A stretch of 64,000 nt of DNA from Mangifera indica (taxonomy: Eukaryota > Streptophyta > Magnoliopsida > Sapindales > Anacardiaceae). The notes under the pieces were generated by a model. The model was not told the origin of the DNA. It did no database searches and saw only the letters and a list, made by a program, of their open reading frames with translations. Each line of letters starts with the position of its first letter. Position 1 is the first letter of the stretch. The position numbers were made by a program, and so were the translations under genes. This document shows positions 11,478 to 24,300 of this stretch, piece by piece. The DNA is taken from positions 61,472 through 125,471 of the forward strand of contig NW_025401171.1 of the NCBI RefSeq assembly GCF_011075055.1, given 5' to 3'.

Positions 11478-12307
11478 GACTCTTAATTTGGGTGGAGTCT
11501 TTAAGGAAGTTTAATAATTAAGACCTCCATCAAATTGTTTTTATATATATATGGGCCGCCCATTAGGTTCAAACTTGGCCCAATCTAAAAAATAAAATTT
11601 CTTAAAAGGACAATAATAGCCCTAAAAGATACCTGAGAGAATTACATATTTCAAATAACCTTGCGTTGGAATCACACTCTCGGTCTAGTATACTTTTTGT
11701 TTGTGCGATTTTTGCCGTCAACAGTTTTTTATCAGTTTAATTTGAGAAAATATAACATCAGTAGTGAAATTATAAATATAAGGGTTTTTCTTGTAAATGG
11801 ATGGAATTTATTTCAAAACTTATATATAGCTTTCAAAAATTTTAAAAAGGTAAACTTAGAAATAGGGTTTGTATCTTACTAATTCAAGTTACAATAACAT
11901 AACAAAGATGCTGAAAATTGCACTAATGAGAAGTAAATCAAACTATGGGTGCAACTCAGTACAAAGGATTATGAACAATGAAATTTTGAGACCTTTTTAA
12001 GGTGATTCAGACTGCCACTTGGAAGCCTATATAGATCATTATATTATTAGTATTTAAGTTTTATAATTCGAAAATATAGGAGTATGAATGTAAAAAGTGT
12101 TATTACGATATGGTACCTCAATACCGCCCTTAATTTATAGGATAAAAGACAAAGTTTTGAGTGTAATTATATGGTTGAATCCAGATGAATCTATTTGTTA
12201 GGGAAAGTGGATGATTTTATGCTCTTGATTTAATAAGAAGTGATCCTTATCCTATACCAATAGGGTTTAAAAAGGAAATATTAGAGAGAACATATGGAGC
12301 GGTGACA
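11478..12307. other. Unassigned sequence right of MULE-1
   Basis: AT-rich, with no gene or repeat recognised. A 73-codon open frame at 11661-11882 has no features suggesting a real protein. Confidence 0.4.
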
Positions 12308-12480
12308 ATAAAACTATATATACCTACTTTTGAGTACATAAATAAGTACACATACAATGTATCATTATGCGATTAAATGATTTTGAATTAATGATAATAT
12401 AACATTAACTCATATAATAACATATAATATGTGTATCATTTGTTTACATAACAGAGTGTATGCATAACATTACTCTGAGT
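12308..12480. mobile_element. Short MITE, family M170, copy 1
   Basis: About 170 bp with ends related to ACTATATRTACCTATTTTGAGTA and, read inward from the right, AGAGTAATGTTATGCATAC. The interior contains a conserved GATTAAATGATTTTGA-like block and an AACATATAATATGTGTA-like block. The same arrangement recurs at 12655, 15245, 25614, 25794 and 29655. Confidence 0.55.
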
Positions 12481-12654
12481 AGTAATAACTGCCAAGAATT
12501 TTCATCCTATTGTTTAGACAAAAGGTTATGAACTTGCAAATAGAGACTGAATGCTTCATATAATTTCAATTAAAGAAAAGTTTGAGAGCAATACACTTTT
12601 TAAATTAAATTATTGTTTCTACTATTATACCGAATCTAGAAACAGAGTGGGTGA

Positions 12655-12845
12655 TATGTTGGTATATATATCAATAATACTATGTATACTAATTTTGAGT
12701 ATATATATTGATACACACTTAATGTATGTTATCAATTTATTGAGTAATTTTAAATTAATAATAAAGTAACGCAATCACATAATGATATATAATATGTGTA
12801 CTCATTTGTATACTTAAAAATAGAAACACATAACATTACTCTATA
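12655..12845. mobile_element. Short MITE, family M170, copy 2
   Basis: Shares the internal TTTTGAGTATA and ACATATAATATGTGTA blocks and the terminal AACATTACTCT with the copy at 12308. Confidence 0.5.
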
Positions 12846-12967
12846 TTTATAACCTGCTTTGATTTATTTATTTAACAAGAAACCTTATTTGAATTGAATT
12901 GTTTTTCAAAACTAAACTAATTACATCAAGCAAGTAATATTCCAGATTCAAGTGCTAAATTTGTAAA

Positions 12968-13710
12968 TGCCAAAAGATTTATTCCCACCCAAGGTTTAGT
13001 GTAAACCCAAACTCACATTTGCTAACTTTTAAAAACTCAAATACTCGCATGTTTGCTAAATTTTGATGTTACTGTCAGGGGTAAAATTATCATTTAAAAA
13101 TTTTATTTAAATTGATATTTTAAAATTACCCACAAGTTTTAAAATTTTTATTTTTGCCCCATAATATCATAATTTCCAAATTTAAAAACTGACTTCCCCT
13201 TGCCCCAAGTCTAGGGTTGAAAAACTCTCACATTTTTTCCATATACGCCGCCCCCAAAGTTTTAGAAAACTTCATTTTCACCCCTATTCTCACTAGGTTT
13301 CTAGATCCTACTAAGTGAATGGAGAGCGATCGAGAAGATGAGAGAGAGAGAGAGAGAGTTGACTATCAGTGATGATGATTGATTGCTGGAGAGAAGGATC
13401 TACAAACCCTAGGGAGAATAGGGGTGAAAATAAAGTTTTCTAGAACTCTGGGGGACAATTGTATATGGAAAAAATATGAGAGTTTTGTAACCTTAGATTT
13501 AGAGAGAAAAAGTTAATTTTTAAATCTATAAATTATGAGGTTAAAGAGCAAAAATAAAAATTTCAAAACTTGAGGGTAATTCTAAATATAGGTTTAAATA
13601 AAATTTCTAATTGATGATTTTAATAACAAAAAAATTTAATAGAAGGGTGGATATTTAATGGGTGTGAGTTGGCTTTACACTAAACCTTGGCGAGAATAAG
13701 TCTTTTGGCC
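12968..13710. mobile_element. Foldback MULE-like element A
   Basis: Long imperfect inverted repeat. The left end reads GCCAAAAGATTTATTCCCAC; the right end read inward is GGCCAAAAGACTTATTCTCG, both followed by CAAGGTTTAGTGTAAA. The arms extend for about 350 bp (GGTTTCTAG meets CTAGAACT near the centre). Flanks atttgtaaa and ttctttaaa match at 6 of 9 positions, a weak 9-bp duplication. No coding capacity. A (GA)n microsatellite lies at about 13338-13360. Confidence 0.7.
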
Positions 13711-13945
13711 TTCTTTAAAAGATTCAGAGAACGTGCCCCTATGGGGACATTCATGCATGAGATAGTCAAATAACCCCACTTGACCAACTTGCTTTTGGGA
13801 TTCAATGAATTGAGAACTCTTTCTCACATGTTCCTTCTGACAGCTTTATATGCACTAAATCTTCTCTACTCTGTATATAATCCACCGAAGGAAACGATAG
13901 TATAACTTATAATTCATCTTCAGTTTTCTCCATTCACTCTCTAAA

Positions 13946-14146
13946 ATGTTGTCTTTCTTCAGTTTGACGGAAGAATTCTATCTCTCTCTGGCCATCTCAG
14001 TGCTTCTATTTTTCTATCTTATCTTGGTCATTTTGGAGTCTTCATGGAGCAACAAACAAGTTCAGTATTGGTTGCCTCAAGATTGTTCTTTTCAATCACT
14101 CGTACCATTAGCTTCTGAATCTAACATCTCCAATATGAGAGATTGA
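13946..14146 (+). CDS. Possible small membrane protein, 66 aa (unrecognised)
   Basis: Open frame of 66 codons with one clear hydrophobic segment at residues 15-31 (LAISVLLFFYLILVIL) followed by a polar, Ser-rich tail. A TATA-like TATATAAT lies about 70 bp upstream near 13876-13883, and the leader is CT-rich, as in plant promoters. I do not recognise the protein. It could be the first exon of a membrane-anchored protein whose remainder is lost, or chance. The equivalent stretch is absent from the partner duplication at 27-29 kb. Confidence 0.25.
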   Translation: MLSFFSLTEEFYLSLAISVLLFFYLILVILESSWSNKQVQYWLPQDCSFQSLVPLASESNISNMRD

Positions 14147-14409
14147 GTGTTTTTTTTTTTTTGCTTTAATGGGGATTTTGCAGCTGTAGAAAAGGAGATC
14201 AAGATCTGGAAATAGGAGGAGTTTTAGGGTGCTGAATTTTAGTTTACAAAGAATTCTCTTTATGTTTCCATGTACAAATGCGAGAATTGTTTACTATTAT
14301 AAACCATTAATTAAATTTCTTTAGACCATAAATTTGGTTATTCTTGGTGTTGGTTCATCTTGGTTGTAAAATATACTTTCAGTCTACAATCAAATGCATA
14401 TCCGTCGGG

Positions 14410-15045
14410 CCCAATTCAAATGTGTAAAATTAAGGTAATGATATACCTCAACAAGTGATCTAAAAGCCCCCAAATCCTAGCCCATCTATCCCTTCGAATT
14501 CGTGTTAACAAAATGAAGCAACATGTTGCCCACACCAATTTCAAGATAAACAGAAGGATGCAAGCTTTTGCCTTGTAAGCAGGATAAGAGATTGCTTCTC
14601 CATCTCGTCGAGAGCCGGTGTTATACATTTCCTGGCCGCAAGTTAAGGTCAGGTCCGGCGCCCCAAGGGACAGCTTATGTGCAAAGGAGTGGGCTTCCAA
14701 GGCAGAAAACTTGAGTTAAAGTCTACCCGTGGCATACAAAGATAAACTCTTGACTACTTAACTGATTTAATGGTTATACAATTAGTCACTAAAATCAGGG
14801 TTTCACCTATTCCGTTGGTTCCGTCCCGAATGGATAATTTGGCTTGGGTGGGATTTCTCGTAACCCTAAAAAAACTAAAGGTAAGGTCAGGCACAGACGA
14901 TTTGAACCTAGTAATGGGTTCAGCATCCGCACTTTCGTAATTAAACTCAGATTTCAACTTGCCCAGTTGACAAAGCTGGAAAAGCATTTCTTCCTTGTGT
15001 TTCCCACAAGCAGCATTTCGATTCTGATTCAACGAACAATTCCAT
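14410..15045 (-). other. GC-richer block, unidentified; possible gene or organelle-derived fragment
   Basis: Base composition is visibly richer in G and C than the surrounding DNA. Two minus-strand open frames (14754-15032, 92 codons; 14416-14700, 94 codons) occupy it. Neither shows a domain I recognise. The minus strand contains a tRNA-T-loop-like GGTTCAAATC near 14905, but no complete cloverleaf could be drawn. Origin by transfer from an organelle, or as a retrocopy exon, is possible but unproven. Confidence 0.35.
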
Positions 15046-15244
15046 AAAAATAATTAATTAAAAAAAACAACCTGCGACAATGAATCAAGAAATAAAGAAT
15101 AATTGAAGAAATAGAAATCACTACAAAAATATTAATAATAATAATGATCAAATAACTTTAATTCCAAAAAAAAAAAAAACCTTGAATCAATGTTCAAAAT
15201 TCAAGCTATGCTTTGTGAAAGACAATCACATATATCCAAAAAAA

Positions 15245-15415
15245 TAAAACTATATGTACCTATTTTGAGTATACACTTGATGTATGTCATCAAGTGATTA
15301 GGTGATTTTGAGTTAAGGATAAAATAACACTCAATTACATAATAACATATTATATATGTATGTATTTATGTACTAAAAAGTGAGTATGTATAATATTATT
15401 CTATTCAAAATTATT
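15245..15415. mobile_element. Short MITE, family M170, copy 3
   Basis: Begins AAAACTATATGTACCTATTT, with an interior GTGATTAGGTGATTTTGAGT and an end with ATAATATTATTCT. It directly abuts foldback element B, which starts at 15416. Confidence 0.55.
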
Positions 15416-16191
15416 GGCCAAAAGACCTGTACCCACCCAAGGTATAGTGAAATCTCAAACTCTCACCCTCCAACTTTTAAAAGCCCAAACACCCACCCAC
15501 GAGTCAAATCAGGTTAAAAATCTCAGTTAATATTAAAGTAAAATTATTATTTACTAAAAAAATTAAAGTCTTATTGTATTTTTTTCCCTAGGTTTAAAAA
15601 TCTCACAATTTTCCTCCCACCCAAAGTTTCTAAGTTTTAAAAAGTAACCATTTCACCCACAAATCCTTAGGTTTTCTTTCCCCCCTCTTCGATGATTATT
15701 TTTTACGACGGCAACCATTCAAAGACAAGACGGAGACCCACCAACCATCTTTGACAGATGAATTTTTGTCTCCATTGATGAAGAGACATCATATTTTCAT
15801 CATTAGAGACAAAGAGACAGAAAGACATCTCTTCGTCTCTATCAACAAAGATTTGTATCTTCCTGGACATTGATAAAGATATGCCTCATTGTCTCTATTG
15901 ACAAAGCGATGATGTCTCTTCATTGACATAGATGAAGATTCGTTTGCCGGAGATAGTTGCCATTGTCGGAGAACATCCAAATAAATTCATAATAAAGGTG
16001 CATATTATATAAATCCATTATAATAAAAAAAGTAATCATAATAAAAATATTTATAATGTCCTAATTGGTCTATCCACTGTATGTCATTTTATCATTGAAA
16101 TTAACTTATGAGTGAGTATTTGAATTTTTGAAAGTTGGAAGGTGGAAGTTTGGATTTCACTATATCTTGGGTGGAAACAAGTCTTTTGGCC
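15416..16191. mobile_element. Foldback MULE-like element B
   Basis: Terminal inverted repeats start GGCCAAAAGACCTGTACCCA (left) and, read inward, GGCCAAAAGACTTGTTTCCA (right), both running into CCCAAGGTATAGTGAAATC. Flanking nonamers aaaattatt and aaaactata match at 7 of 9. The centre carries repeated GAGACAAAGAGACA-type sequence. No coding sequence. Confidence 0.75.
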
Positions 16192-16617
16192 AAAACTATA
16201 TTTAAGATTTGTTTATACACATAGTTTTACTTAAATTATTGTAGTGTCATGTACTGAACCCAATACTAATGAATTAATGTTACATTAAAAATTAAAGAAT
16301 CTAATTTTTTTTATTTTGATGTCTAATTCAAAATTATTTAATTACCCTACACAATAACCAAATAATAACATCGTATTATTGACAATAATATCATTATACT
16401 AACAATTGACGTATTTAAAACATTCCAGCAAAAATTTTGAAAGCTCTACTATCTTCCAATTGAATCAAACATTACATACTAGCTATATCAGCAATTTGAA
16501 CACATCTCCCATCTGATAAAGAACTAAATGATACCTAATGGAACAAAGCGTCTATTGTTCAATCCCTCTTGTAAAATCCTTTAACTACCAAAAGAAGACA
16601 GTAATGTTCCTGGATTC

Positions 16618-18085
16618 TCATGAAGACACTTCCATGAAGAAAACATCAGCATTAACATCAGAATCTACCCCCTCAGGTCCATCGAATTCGCCAAGGCCTA
16701 AAAAAGTCTCGATTGGAATTTCCTGCTTCATTGCAAAAACATCCTGGAAGAGATAACCATCCTTAGATCCTAATTCTTTTATATCATCTGCAATCTCTAA
16801 TGGAACTATTTTTGCAGAGTTTTTTTCGATTTTCGCAATCTCAAAGGCATGTTGTTGACTTTCCTGACATTCTTTTTGCTACTGCCTGAGTTCATCATTG
16901 CTTTTCTCCTAGACCTCTCTTTTGAATGCATTTTACAGGTCCCTTCAGGAGTATTTCCAAGTTTTTTTATATCTTTCCGGGGGGACATTGTGAAGCTTTT
17001 CGAGGTTTCTTCAGAATTCCAACACCGCTCAAGTTTAAATGGCCAGAATAGAGGTTCATCATCATCCAGATCTTCCAGGGTCTCTTCAGGATAATTTAAC
17101 AATTTGCCTTCAGGATTGGAGCTACAGGTTTTCGCCTTATCCCAAACCTGAGAAGTTGAATTGAGATCGGTTCCTAAATCTATTTCAGAATTCCCTGGAA
17201 CCAGGCCTTCTAGGAAAGTTTCTTCTTGTTAGGACTCATATATATATTTCCTGCAGGAAAAGAGAGGGTATAAAAGGGAGAAATGTAACAGTTGGAGAAA
17301 GGGATCAAAAGGCTATTACTCTAATACAAAATCGGGAGGCTGTTATCCTAATGCAAAACCAGCCATTAAAAATATGAGACGTGGCAAAACAGGGGAAGGA
17401 GGGAAAGAAGTAGCTGTGGAAAACTTGAAAAAGGAGAGCAGGTGCTTGAAAGGGAGGCAGGTGATACAACTAAAGAAAAGTGGGGAGAGAGTTGTTCTCT
17501 CGGATGCTGAGCATGCACTGTGGGGATTCAACTCAGTTTTTGTGTAACTTTCTGGTGATTAAATGGTTGCCAAAATTGTAATTGATTAGTAGTAGCAGTA
17601 AATGGAAATAGTCATTGTATTGGAGAATTAATTTGTAAACTTCATGGGAAAATATTCAATACAATACATATTTTCATTATCTTCTATGATTGTATTACTT
17701 TTCCTGTTCCATTGCATGTTGTGTTGTAATTGAGAATGGTATACAGGGGAGATTGTAAGAACTGATGAAGTAGCCCAGTGAAGGTTCTGTTGTCGGCAGA
17801 CCACCCAGGTAGTCATCACTTCTGCATCAAGTTTTTTTTTCTTCAGAATCCAAATTTTCGGGAAGTTAACAAATGATCAACATAGAGATGAAACTTACCA
17901 TAGAGTCTGTGCCCTGCAAAAAAAATCGAAGGCAAAGGAAAACTGGAAGACAACCACATACATTCATTATCATCCAGGCATCTTTCCATGTTGAGCTCTT
18001 CATCGAGATCAAAATTGTCTCCGAATGATAAGAACTAATGAGAATTTACAGCAAGTTTCCTCCTGGAGTTACAGTTAGACTCCAT
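16618..18085 (-). pseudogene. Broken plant gene of unknown function, split by a solo LTR
   Basis: Minus-strand gene reconstructed in pieces. It starts at ATG 18085 (MESNCNSRRKLAVNSH, then stop, then FLSFGDNFDLDEELNMERCL). A 15-nt mini-exon lies between ttttttgcag and gtaagt near 17905-17925. A further exon at about 17815-17686 encodes YLGGLPTTEPSLGYF in one frame. The solo LTR follows, then about 17226-16806 (KLLNYPEETLEDLDDDEP, FWPFKLERCWNSEETSKSF, MSPRKDIKKLGN). A frameshifted C-terminal part (DDIKELGSKDGYLFQDVF, ..FFMEVSS) ends at stop 16618. Acidic and Ser-rich, with a short coiled-coil-like stretch; I do not recognise the family. Damage: nonsense codon at residue 17, LTR insertion, at least one frameshift and a TAG near 16880. 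Confidence 0.55.
17227..17680 (+). mobile_element. Solo LTR (Copia-like) inside the 16.6-18.1 kb gene
   Basis: Starts TGTTAGGACTC, has a TATA-type TATAAAAGGGAG near 17270 and ends ..CATATTTTCATTAT. It is flanked by a perfect 5-bp duplication CTTCT (17222-17226 and 17681-17685). Removing the LTR and one copy of the duplication rejoins a continuous minus-strand reading frame. No internal retroelement sequence is attached, so it is a solo LTR. The 3' end is TAT rather than the canonical CA. Confidence 0.65.
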
Positions 18086-18399
18086 TTTTCCAATTTGTAA
18101 ATTAAGAGATTCAATATGAATGGTATTTAAGAACAAAATCCACAAGCCAAAAGCCAAAACTAAAACCAGCCCACATGTTAAATAACTTAAAAGAACAACT
18201 TCCAGAGGACAAATTCATATAAAATTTCACAATAATGAAAAAAAATAGTATCATTTAAGAGAAAAATTCAAAGAGTTCAGCTATGAAAACAAAAAATTAA
18301 ATAAAAAATCTTGAAAATCTCATCTGGCAGAGGAAAGACTAACGATAAAAATATATGGACCCAATAGTGAGGATCAAATGACTACTCATATCATTTTAT

Positions 18400-19604
18400 G
18401 ATTAAATGATTTTATATATTTAAATATGTATATACAGTAACATTGCTCTAAATAAAATTGCCAATTATATATGGTGAGGCTGAAACGTTTTCCTAAAAGA
18501 GAGAGATTTCATAATCAGACTTGAAAAGGGAATTACCAAAAGAGTAAACGGAAGCGTCCATTGGCCTTCAATCGAACAATATTATTCCTGAAATACCCTT
18601 GTCATTTCTTCTTAATTACCAGGTTATCACTGTGAATTATCAAGGATTTATATTAGTATGAATAGTATCATGTAATTTTTTATAATTTAAAGAAATATCA
18701 CAAATATAATTAATAAGGAAACGTAGAATTTGAGAAGCCTGCAATTGCAAGGATTCCGAATAGAATTAAAAAAATGAAGGCATGATGTGATGACAGAATT
18801 GAAAGGAGGCAAAATAATTATTCTCAGCTTGTATATGTCATATCACATGGAAAAGAACCAAAATAGAAATATAGCATGAATTCAATTGATAAGACAAAGG
18901 AATAGAAAGCATTGATATTGACAAATATAACTGTTATAGAATAATTTTAAATTTTGGGATTTCCTTTACATTTACATAATAGGCATGAGTATGGATATTA
19001 GAATAAGCATTATACAATATATAATATATGTTTTATGATATAATATGATATAAATAAAAACTGTTATATATCATAAATTGTATTAAATTAATATAATAGA
19101 TATATCATACAATAATATATATATTATATGATATAATATATATTACTGATGCGAATTAACTTTTTTTTTTAAGGATATTTATAATATTTTTTAAAATAAT
19201 GACATGTCAATTATAATTTTTATTATTTTATTTTTTAAAAACCGTATCATACGATACAATATTTGATATATAGTATAAAAAATTAGGTTTTTAATATACG
19301 ATATGATACATGATATAAGTATCATTATTATGGGCATAAAGACTTCAAAAAGTACAAAATATCAAAAATTAAAAAGAAAAGAGGTTAATTACCTTGCCGA
19401 GTGGAGTTCAAATTTATAAAGACTAGAAAGTCCAAAAAACTTTTAAATAAAAAATTATAATAATTTATTTTTTATAAATGATAATACAAATCTTACATTG
19501 TTATTAGATAATAAATTTTTTTTGATAATTTTATATTATCAAAAATACCTAACAATTAATATAAGAATAATCTAATTAACATCTTACCTTATATTTTAAT
19601 TTTA
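18400..19604. other. AT-rich region without genes
   Basis: Very AT-rich, with dense ATATGATATAATAT-type simple sequence at about 18990-19140 and 19240-19330 that can form many hairpins. No coding frame or recognised element. Confidence 0.5.
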
Positions 19605-19735
19605 GGAAAATTAAAGGAATTGACTAAAACTAATGGGGCTTAAGCGAAATTGTCTAAAAAGTTAAAAATTAAGCAAAAAGACCCTCTTTAGCTACAATGA
19701 CCAAAATGCCCTTATGTATAAACAAAAAAATTTAA
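19605..19735 (+). repeat. Orphan MULE terminal-repeat-like sequence
   Basis: Starts GGAAAATTAAAGGAATTGAC and contains TTAAGCGAAATTGTC, TTAAGCAAAAAGACCCTC and GACCAAAATGCCCTTATGTA. This is the same motif order as the left end of MULE-2 (54583-54705). No matching right end was found, so it may be a solo or truncated terminus. Confidence 0.45.
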
Positions 19736-21380
19736 CATACTTCTACCCAAATTTTCTTCAAGTCACTATTGAAATACTCAAAAATCACAGGTCTCCCACA
19801 AGGCACAAAACAAATATTTTAACATAATAAATGTTATTTTAACCAAATATAATACCAATTTATACCCATTAATTTTTTAATAGTATTCAAATAAAATAAT
19901 ATTATAACATTATTATCAACCAAACTCAATCATTATTTATATATGTTAATTTTTTTAAATATAGTAATAATTTATATCTAATAATACATAAGATAATATA
20001 TTTTTATTATAATTTTTATTTTTGATAATAAAAAATTATCCAATTTACAAACTTTAAATGGAGAAAATTCAAATAATGGGAAAACAAAAGAAGTATGAGA
20101 ATATATCAGTGTGAGAATGTTATATAAAACATATCAAACAATGACACTCACCGTAGATAACGTTTCCCTTATGACTATAATTTACTGAATTTAGACATCT
20201 AACGAAAAGGGACCAAGTAGAATATTGAAACGGTGTGTTTTATTGGTTAACGAAAACGAGGTCGTTTTTGCTAAACAAGTAACGTATTGTGATTAAATTC
20301 TTCTTCTGCAAACAAGATTTTGGGGAGTCTTTTGAGGAACAGTCTTTCTTCTTCCTCAAGATGATCAATATGACTGCTGCTAACATCAAAATTTGTGTTT
20401 GCGTGCATATACATTGAATGGTGACGACTGAGATTGCCAACCTGGGTTTAATTAGAAACCCAGGTATTATTCATAATATTTCTAATTAACTTATAGGTTT
20501 AACCATATAGATCGAGTATGAGACAAATAAACCTAGTCGATATTAAGTTGAGTCTGAGACAAGGTCGATAGAGACCTATCGAGTATGGTTTAGTTATACT
20601 ATTTATTTAAATGTTAACAAATTTTCAACATCTGACTGATTGATTCAATTCAATTTGGTTGTTATAAATGAGTAATTAGAAATAGTTACTTTTTATACTA
20701 CCTCGTCAACATTTAAACTGTTAGATTATGAGTCATGAATAACTATTAATTAATGGTTCAACTGTCAATTTATTCAATCTCAAATGCAACTCTCCTAAAT
20801 TTGCTAGAAAAGTGAGGAGTAACACAAGTATAAAGAGTAATTTTAAATGTACCAACAACATGGATACTAAAGGATCCTAATAATAAGTGTTATAATTATT
20901 TTATTACTTGTTTTATCTCTAATTCCAAATAATCCAATTAAGCACTTAGTAACAATTAATTCCCATATTTATTAAATCAGAGTGAATACTGAAATATCTT
21001 CTAATTCCCATATCTATACACGAAACTCATCATCAGACAAAAATGCAGTCTGTATCCGGTTCTTATCTAACATCCTTCATCCCATCGTTAATCAATCAAA
21101 CATCACAACAATCATAGGCATTGAGAAATTTACCAAAAACAGTTTATTGTCTAGGAGAGAAAGAAAGAAAAGAGATGAAAATACTGCAATTGATGCTTCT
21201 CCAGTCCTCCTTCCTTTGTATAGTGCTTGTTTGAAGAAACTGTCGTCGTGGTTGCAAAGCTAATTAAAAGTCTCCATTTCAGCTTGTTTTAACATAAAAA
21301 ACACAATTGTTGTTAGAAAAATAAACCACTAAAACAACTAGAAATAAACTTCTTTTTCTTATCCTCCCTCAAGTCTAGCA
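19736..21380. other. AT-rich intergenic region
   Basis: No gene supported. It contains a perfect hairpin at 20441-20464 (CCTGGGTTT / AAACCCAGG, 6-nt loop). A 66-codon minus-strand frame at 20240-20440 has one hydrophobic segment but no other support. Sequence at 21195-21330 resembles 24655-24790 (GCTTGTTTGAAGAAA), so the Copia fragment at 21400-24450 is flanked by a weak direct repeat that may be decayed LTRs. Confidence 0.4.
20441..20464. other. Perfect 9-bp hairpin
   Basis: CCTGGGTTT, loop aattag, AAACCCAGG. Isolated; no adjacent gene end that it obviously terminates. Confidence 0.4.
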
Positions 21381-21399
21381 GCTTGTAACGTATAGACTT

Positions 21400-24300
21400 T
21401 TTCGTATCCTCATCACTTTTTCACAGTTAAACTTACTTGCTCTAGGAATCACAACTTCAATTAATATAGTGGCATAGGTGTGTGAAGAATCTACTGTTTT
21501 TGGTGAAGTTAGGCTGTTTGTGGACAAGGTTTCAGTGGCTCTTTTCAGTGAAGAGTGTGAATTGATTGTAGGAGTATTGATGAGATTTGGAACAGAGGTG
21601 GTTATAACAGTGCTTGAGGTGTCAGAATTGGGATTTGTGTGTAGAATAGGATACGTTAAAAAGGGTTGTGGTTTGGTATTTACACTTTATCAAGCAGAGA
21701 ACACGAAGATACATCAGTTGTGTCTAACTTGGATTTTGATATGGGCAAGAAAAAACTGCCTAATGCATTATCTGACACAAGAAAAAGCATTTTCACGTGT
21801 GTAATTTTTGACAAACTCAGTCAATCTAGAATGGAAAACCTGATTCATCAAAGGCTACACTGGCTGCTAAGTAGACTTTTCCTTCATTACCCATTATGAT
21901 TTAAACGTTAAACTATAAAGACACATTTTTGAGAATGAAAACTAAACTCATGTCTACTAGGGTCTTCAGAAAGGGTAGCAAACACAACCAAAGATTTTTT
22001 TACTTTTATAAAAAGGAATTTGATGATACAGAGACAGAAAAGGTGAATTGTGTGCAAGAACAGATGAAGGTTGTTTATTTCTGAGGTATACAGCAGTTTG
22101 AAATGCACTCCATCAATAGGAAAGAGGCATTGAAGCTTGAGCAAGTAGTACTAAACCCAACTTAACAATATGCCTATGTTTTCTTCTTGCCCTCCCATTT
22201 TGTTGATGAGGATGTGGACAAGGATGGTTAAAATGAATCTCATGATTTTGTAGATAAGGAAGCAAAGCTCTAAACTCTCCACCCAAAACACTCTGAACAG
22301 TTTTTATTTTTTTTATCAAGTTGCTTTTCTACTAATTTATGAAACCGTTCAAACATGTTTCAAACTTTTGACTAAGGAAACAGCCAAGTGAACCTTGAAT
22401 GATCAATTAAGGAAATGTATATAATATCTACACCCTTCCTTTGAGGTAATTGGGGGAGGACCCCATATATCACAATGTACTAGTTCTATGGACTAGAAGC
22501 TTTAGAAAATGAGGTTGGAAATTGTGACCAATGACTATTTTCATATTGGCAGGCACTACAGAAAGACATTTTGTCTATATCAATTACTTGAGGTAATGGG
22601 ATAGAGTTTATAATATATTTTAGTGAAATGACATAGGTGACCAGTTCTTTTATGCCACAAAAAAAGGCTCAGTGTCTTGGGTCAACAAAACTGAGACTGT
22701 AACATTTCCTAATGTTACAAGTTTGTCCACTAACAAGAGATTGTTATTAGCAGTAACCAACATACACTCTAAAGATGCTGTACATGAAGAAACATGTCTA
22801 GAAGGACACAGCTGATATAATCCACCTTTAACAGTTCCTTCTAAAAGTATTTTGTGTGTTTCTCTATCTCTATATTGCAAAATCTTAGGAAAGAACTCAA
22901 TGCAAATACTATTATCTATAGTTAGTTTAGAGATACCAATAAGATTTTTGGTAATTGAAGGTCCACACAAGACATTCATTAAAGGAAGATATTTACAAGA
23001 GACTAATGAAGGTATTAAAGCTGTTCCTACACGTGTAATGTCAATCTTGATGTTGAGAAGGTTGAGATCAACCATGACATGCTCTGTGCACTTTAGTCCA
23101 TATACCAGCTTGGATCTTTGACAGAAAATGGTGTGGCTACTAATGTATTGGCTGAGATGCTGGCAAATTTATTTGAATCAGCTGAACTGGACAGTTGACT
23201 GCTGAGTTAGAACTGTTCTTGTGTGATGCAGAATTGTTACTTTGCTTAAATTTACCAATGAATGGGCTGACACTAGATGTCTGTGTTTGCAATTGATAAG
23301 GAATATGACAAGGATGATATGAGTGTGCGTTGTAATTGTTACGGCTTTGATAGTTAGAGTGAAACTGTGGTATATCCTGTGTTTGAAAGGAACAAAGAGC
23401 ATTTTTGAGGGAATCTGGTTCTTTATGTGAGTCTATGTCTGCAAGGGTACTAGGCTCATTATTTGAATGAGAAAAGAGAAGATGTTTAACAACTGCAGCT
23501 AGTCCATTGTAAGAAATGTCAAAACGATAGTAGCACTCTAAGGCTATATGACCATTTTTACCACAGATTTGGCATACTAACTCGGGTTTTGAATATATTT
23601 TCCCCCTGCCTCTTCCTAGAGCCATCTGGTTGGTTTCTACAGACTGCTTATGGATCTCAAAACTAAAATTTTGATTATTCCCAGCAACTTCATTCACAAG
23701 GATTTCATCAACATTGTCTTTTGGTTTTTGGTCCTTAGGACTCCAATCAACCAGAGCTGGTGATCTAGTCTGTGCAGTTACATGAGCTGCTCCTCCATAC
23801 ATATCAAAAGAACTGATAGCGGTATTCCTATTGCGTCTTTGTTCATATTTTTGTAAGAAAAACCTTGTTTCAGTCAAAGAGATTGTCTCACTAGGGGTGA
23901 GTAACTCGGACATTATATAAGCAACAGCAGGATCATAATCAAAACTTAAACCATCTAATATAAAATTGATCAGCTCCTCTTCACTAATAGACTGTTCATT
24001 GGCTATTAATGCATCTGACACTTCTTTCATTTTTCCATCATATTCATCGATTGAAAAACCTCCCTTCTTAAATGTTGGTAACACGTTTTTCAAATGCCTA
24101 ACCGTAATAAAATTTTCTTCCAAAATTCTCTTAATTTCAGTAGCAGAATTACAATTCGGGATATGACTAACATGCTTTCGGAAACTGACGCAAGTAACCA
24201 CCTCATCAAAAGTTTATCAATTCGTTTCCATAACCTATATTGAGGATCAGTCTCTCTAACTTCACTAATTTCATCACCAATTTCATTATTGACAAAAGGA

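Larger units (their letters stand above)
12600..14335. repeat. Segmental duplication S1, copy A (partner 27300-29330)
   Basis: Three collinear blocks match the 27-29 kb region: 12605-12665 with 27300-27362 (GAGTGGGTGATATGTTGGTA), 13711-13790 with 27400-27475 (TTCTTTAAAGATTCAG), and 14160-14330 with 29165-29330 (GAGAATTGTTTACTATTATA). Different insertions separate the blocks: foldback element A here, and the 1.6-kb LTR-like block in the partner. Confidence 0.65.

Noticed and set aside
14895..14925. tRNA-like T-loop GGTTCAAATC on the minus strand
   Set aside because: No acceptor, D or anticodon stem could be paired around it.
21478..21899. Plus-strand frames of 108 and 77 codons
   Set aside because: They are antisense to the Ser/Thr-rich linker of the minus-strand Copia pol remnant.
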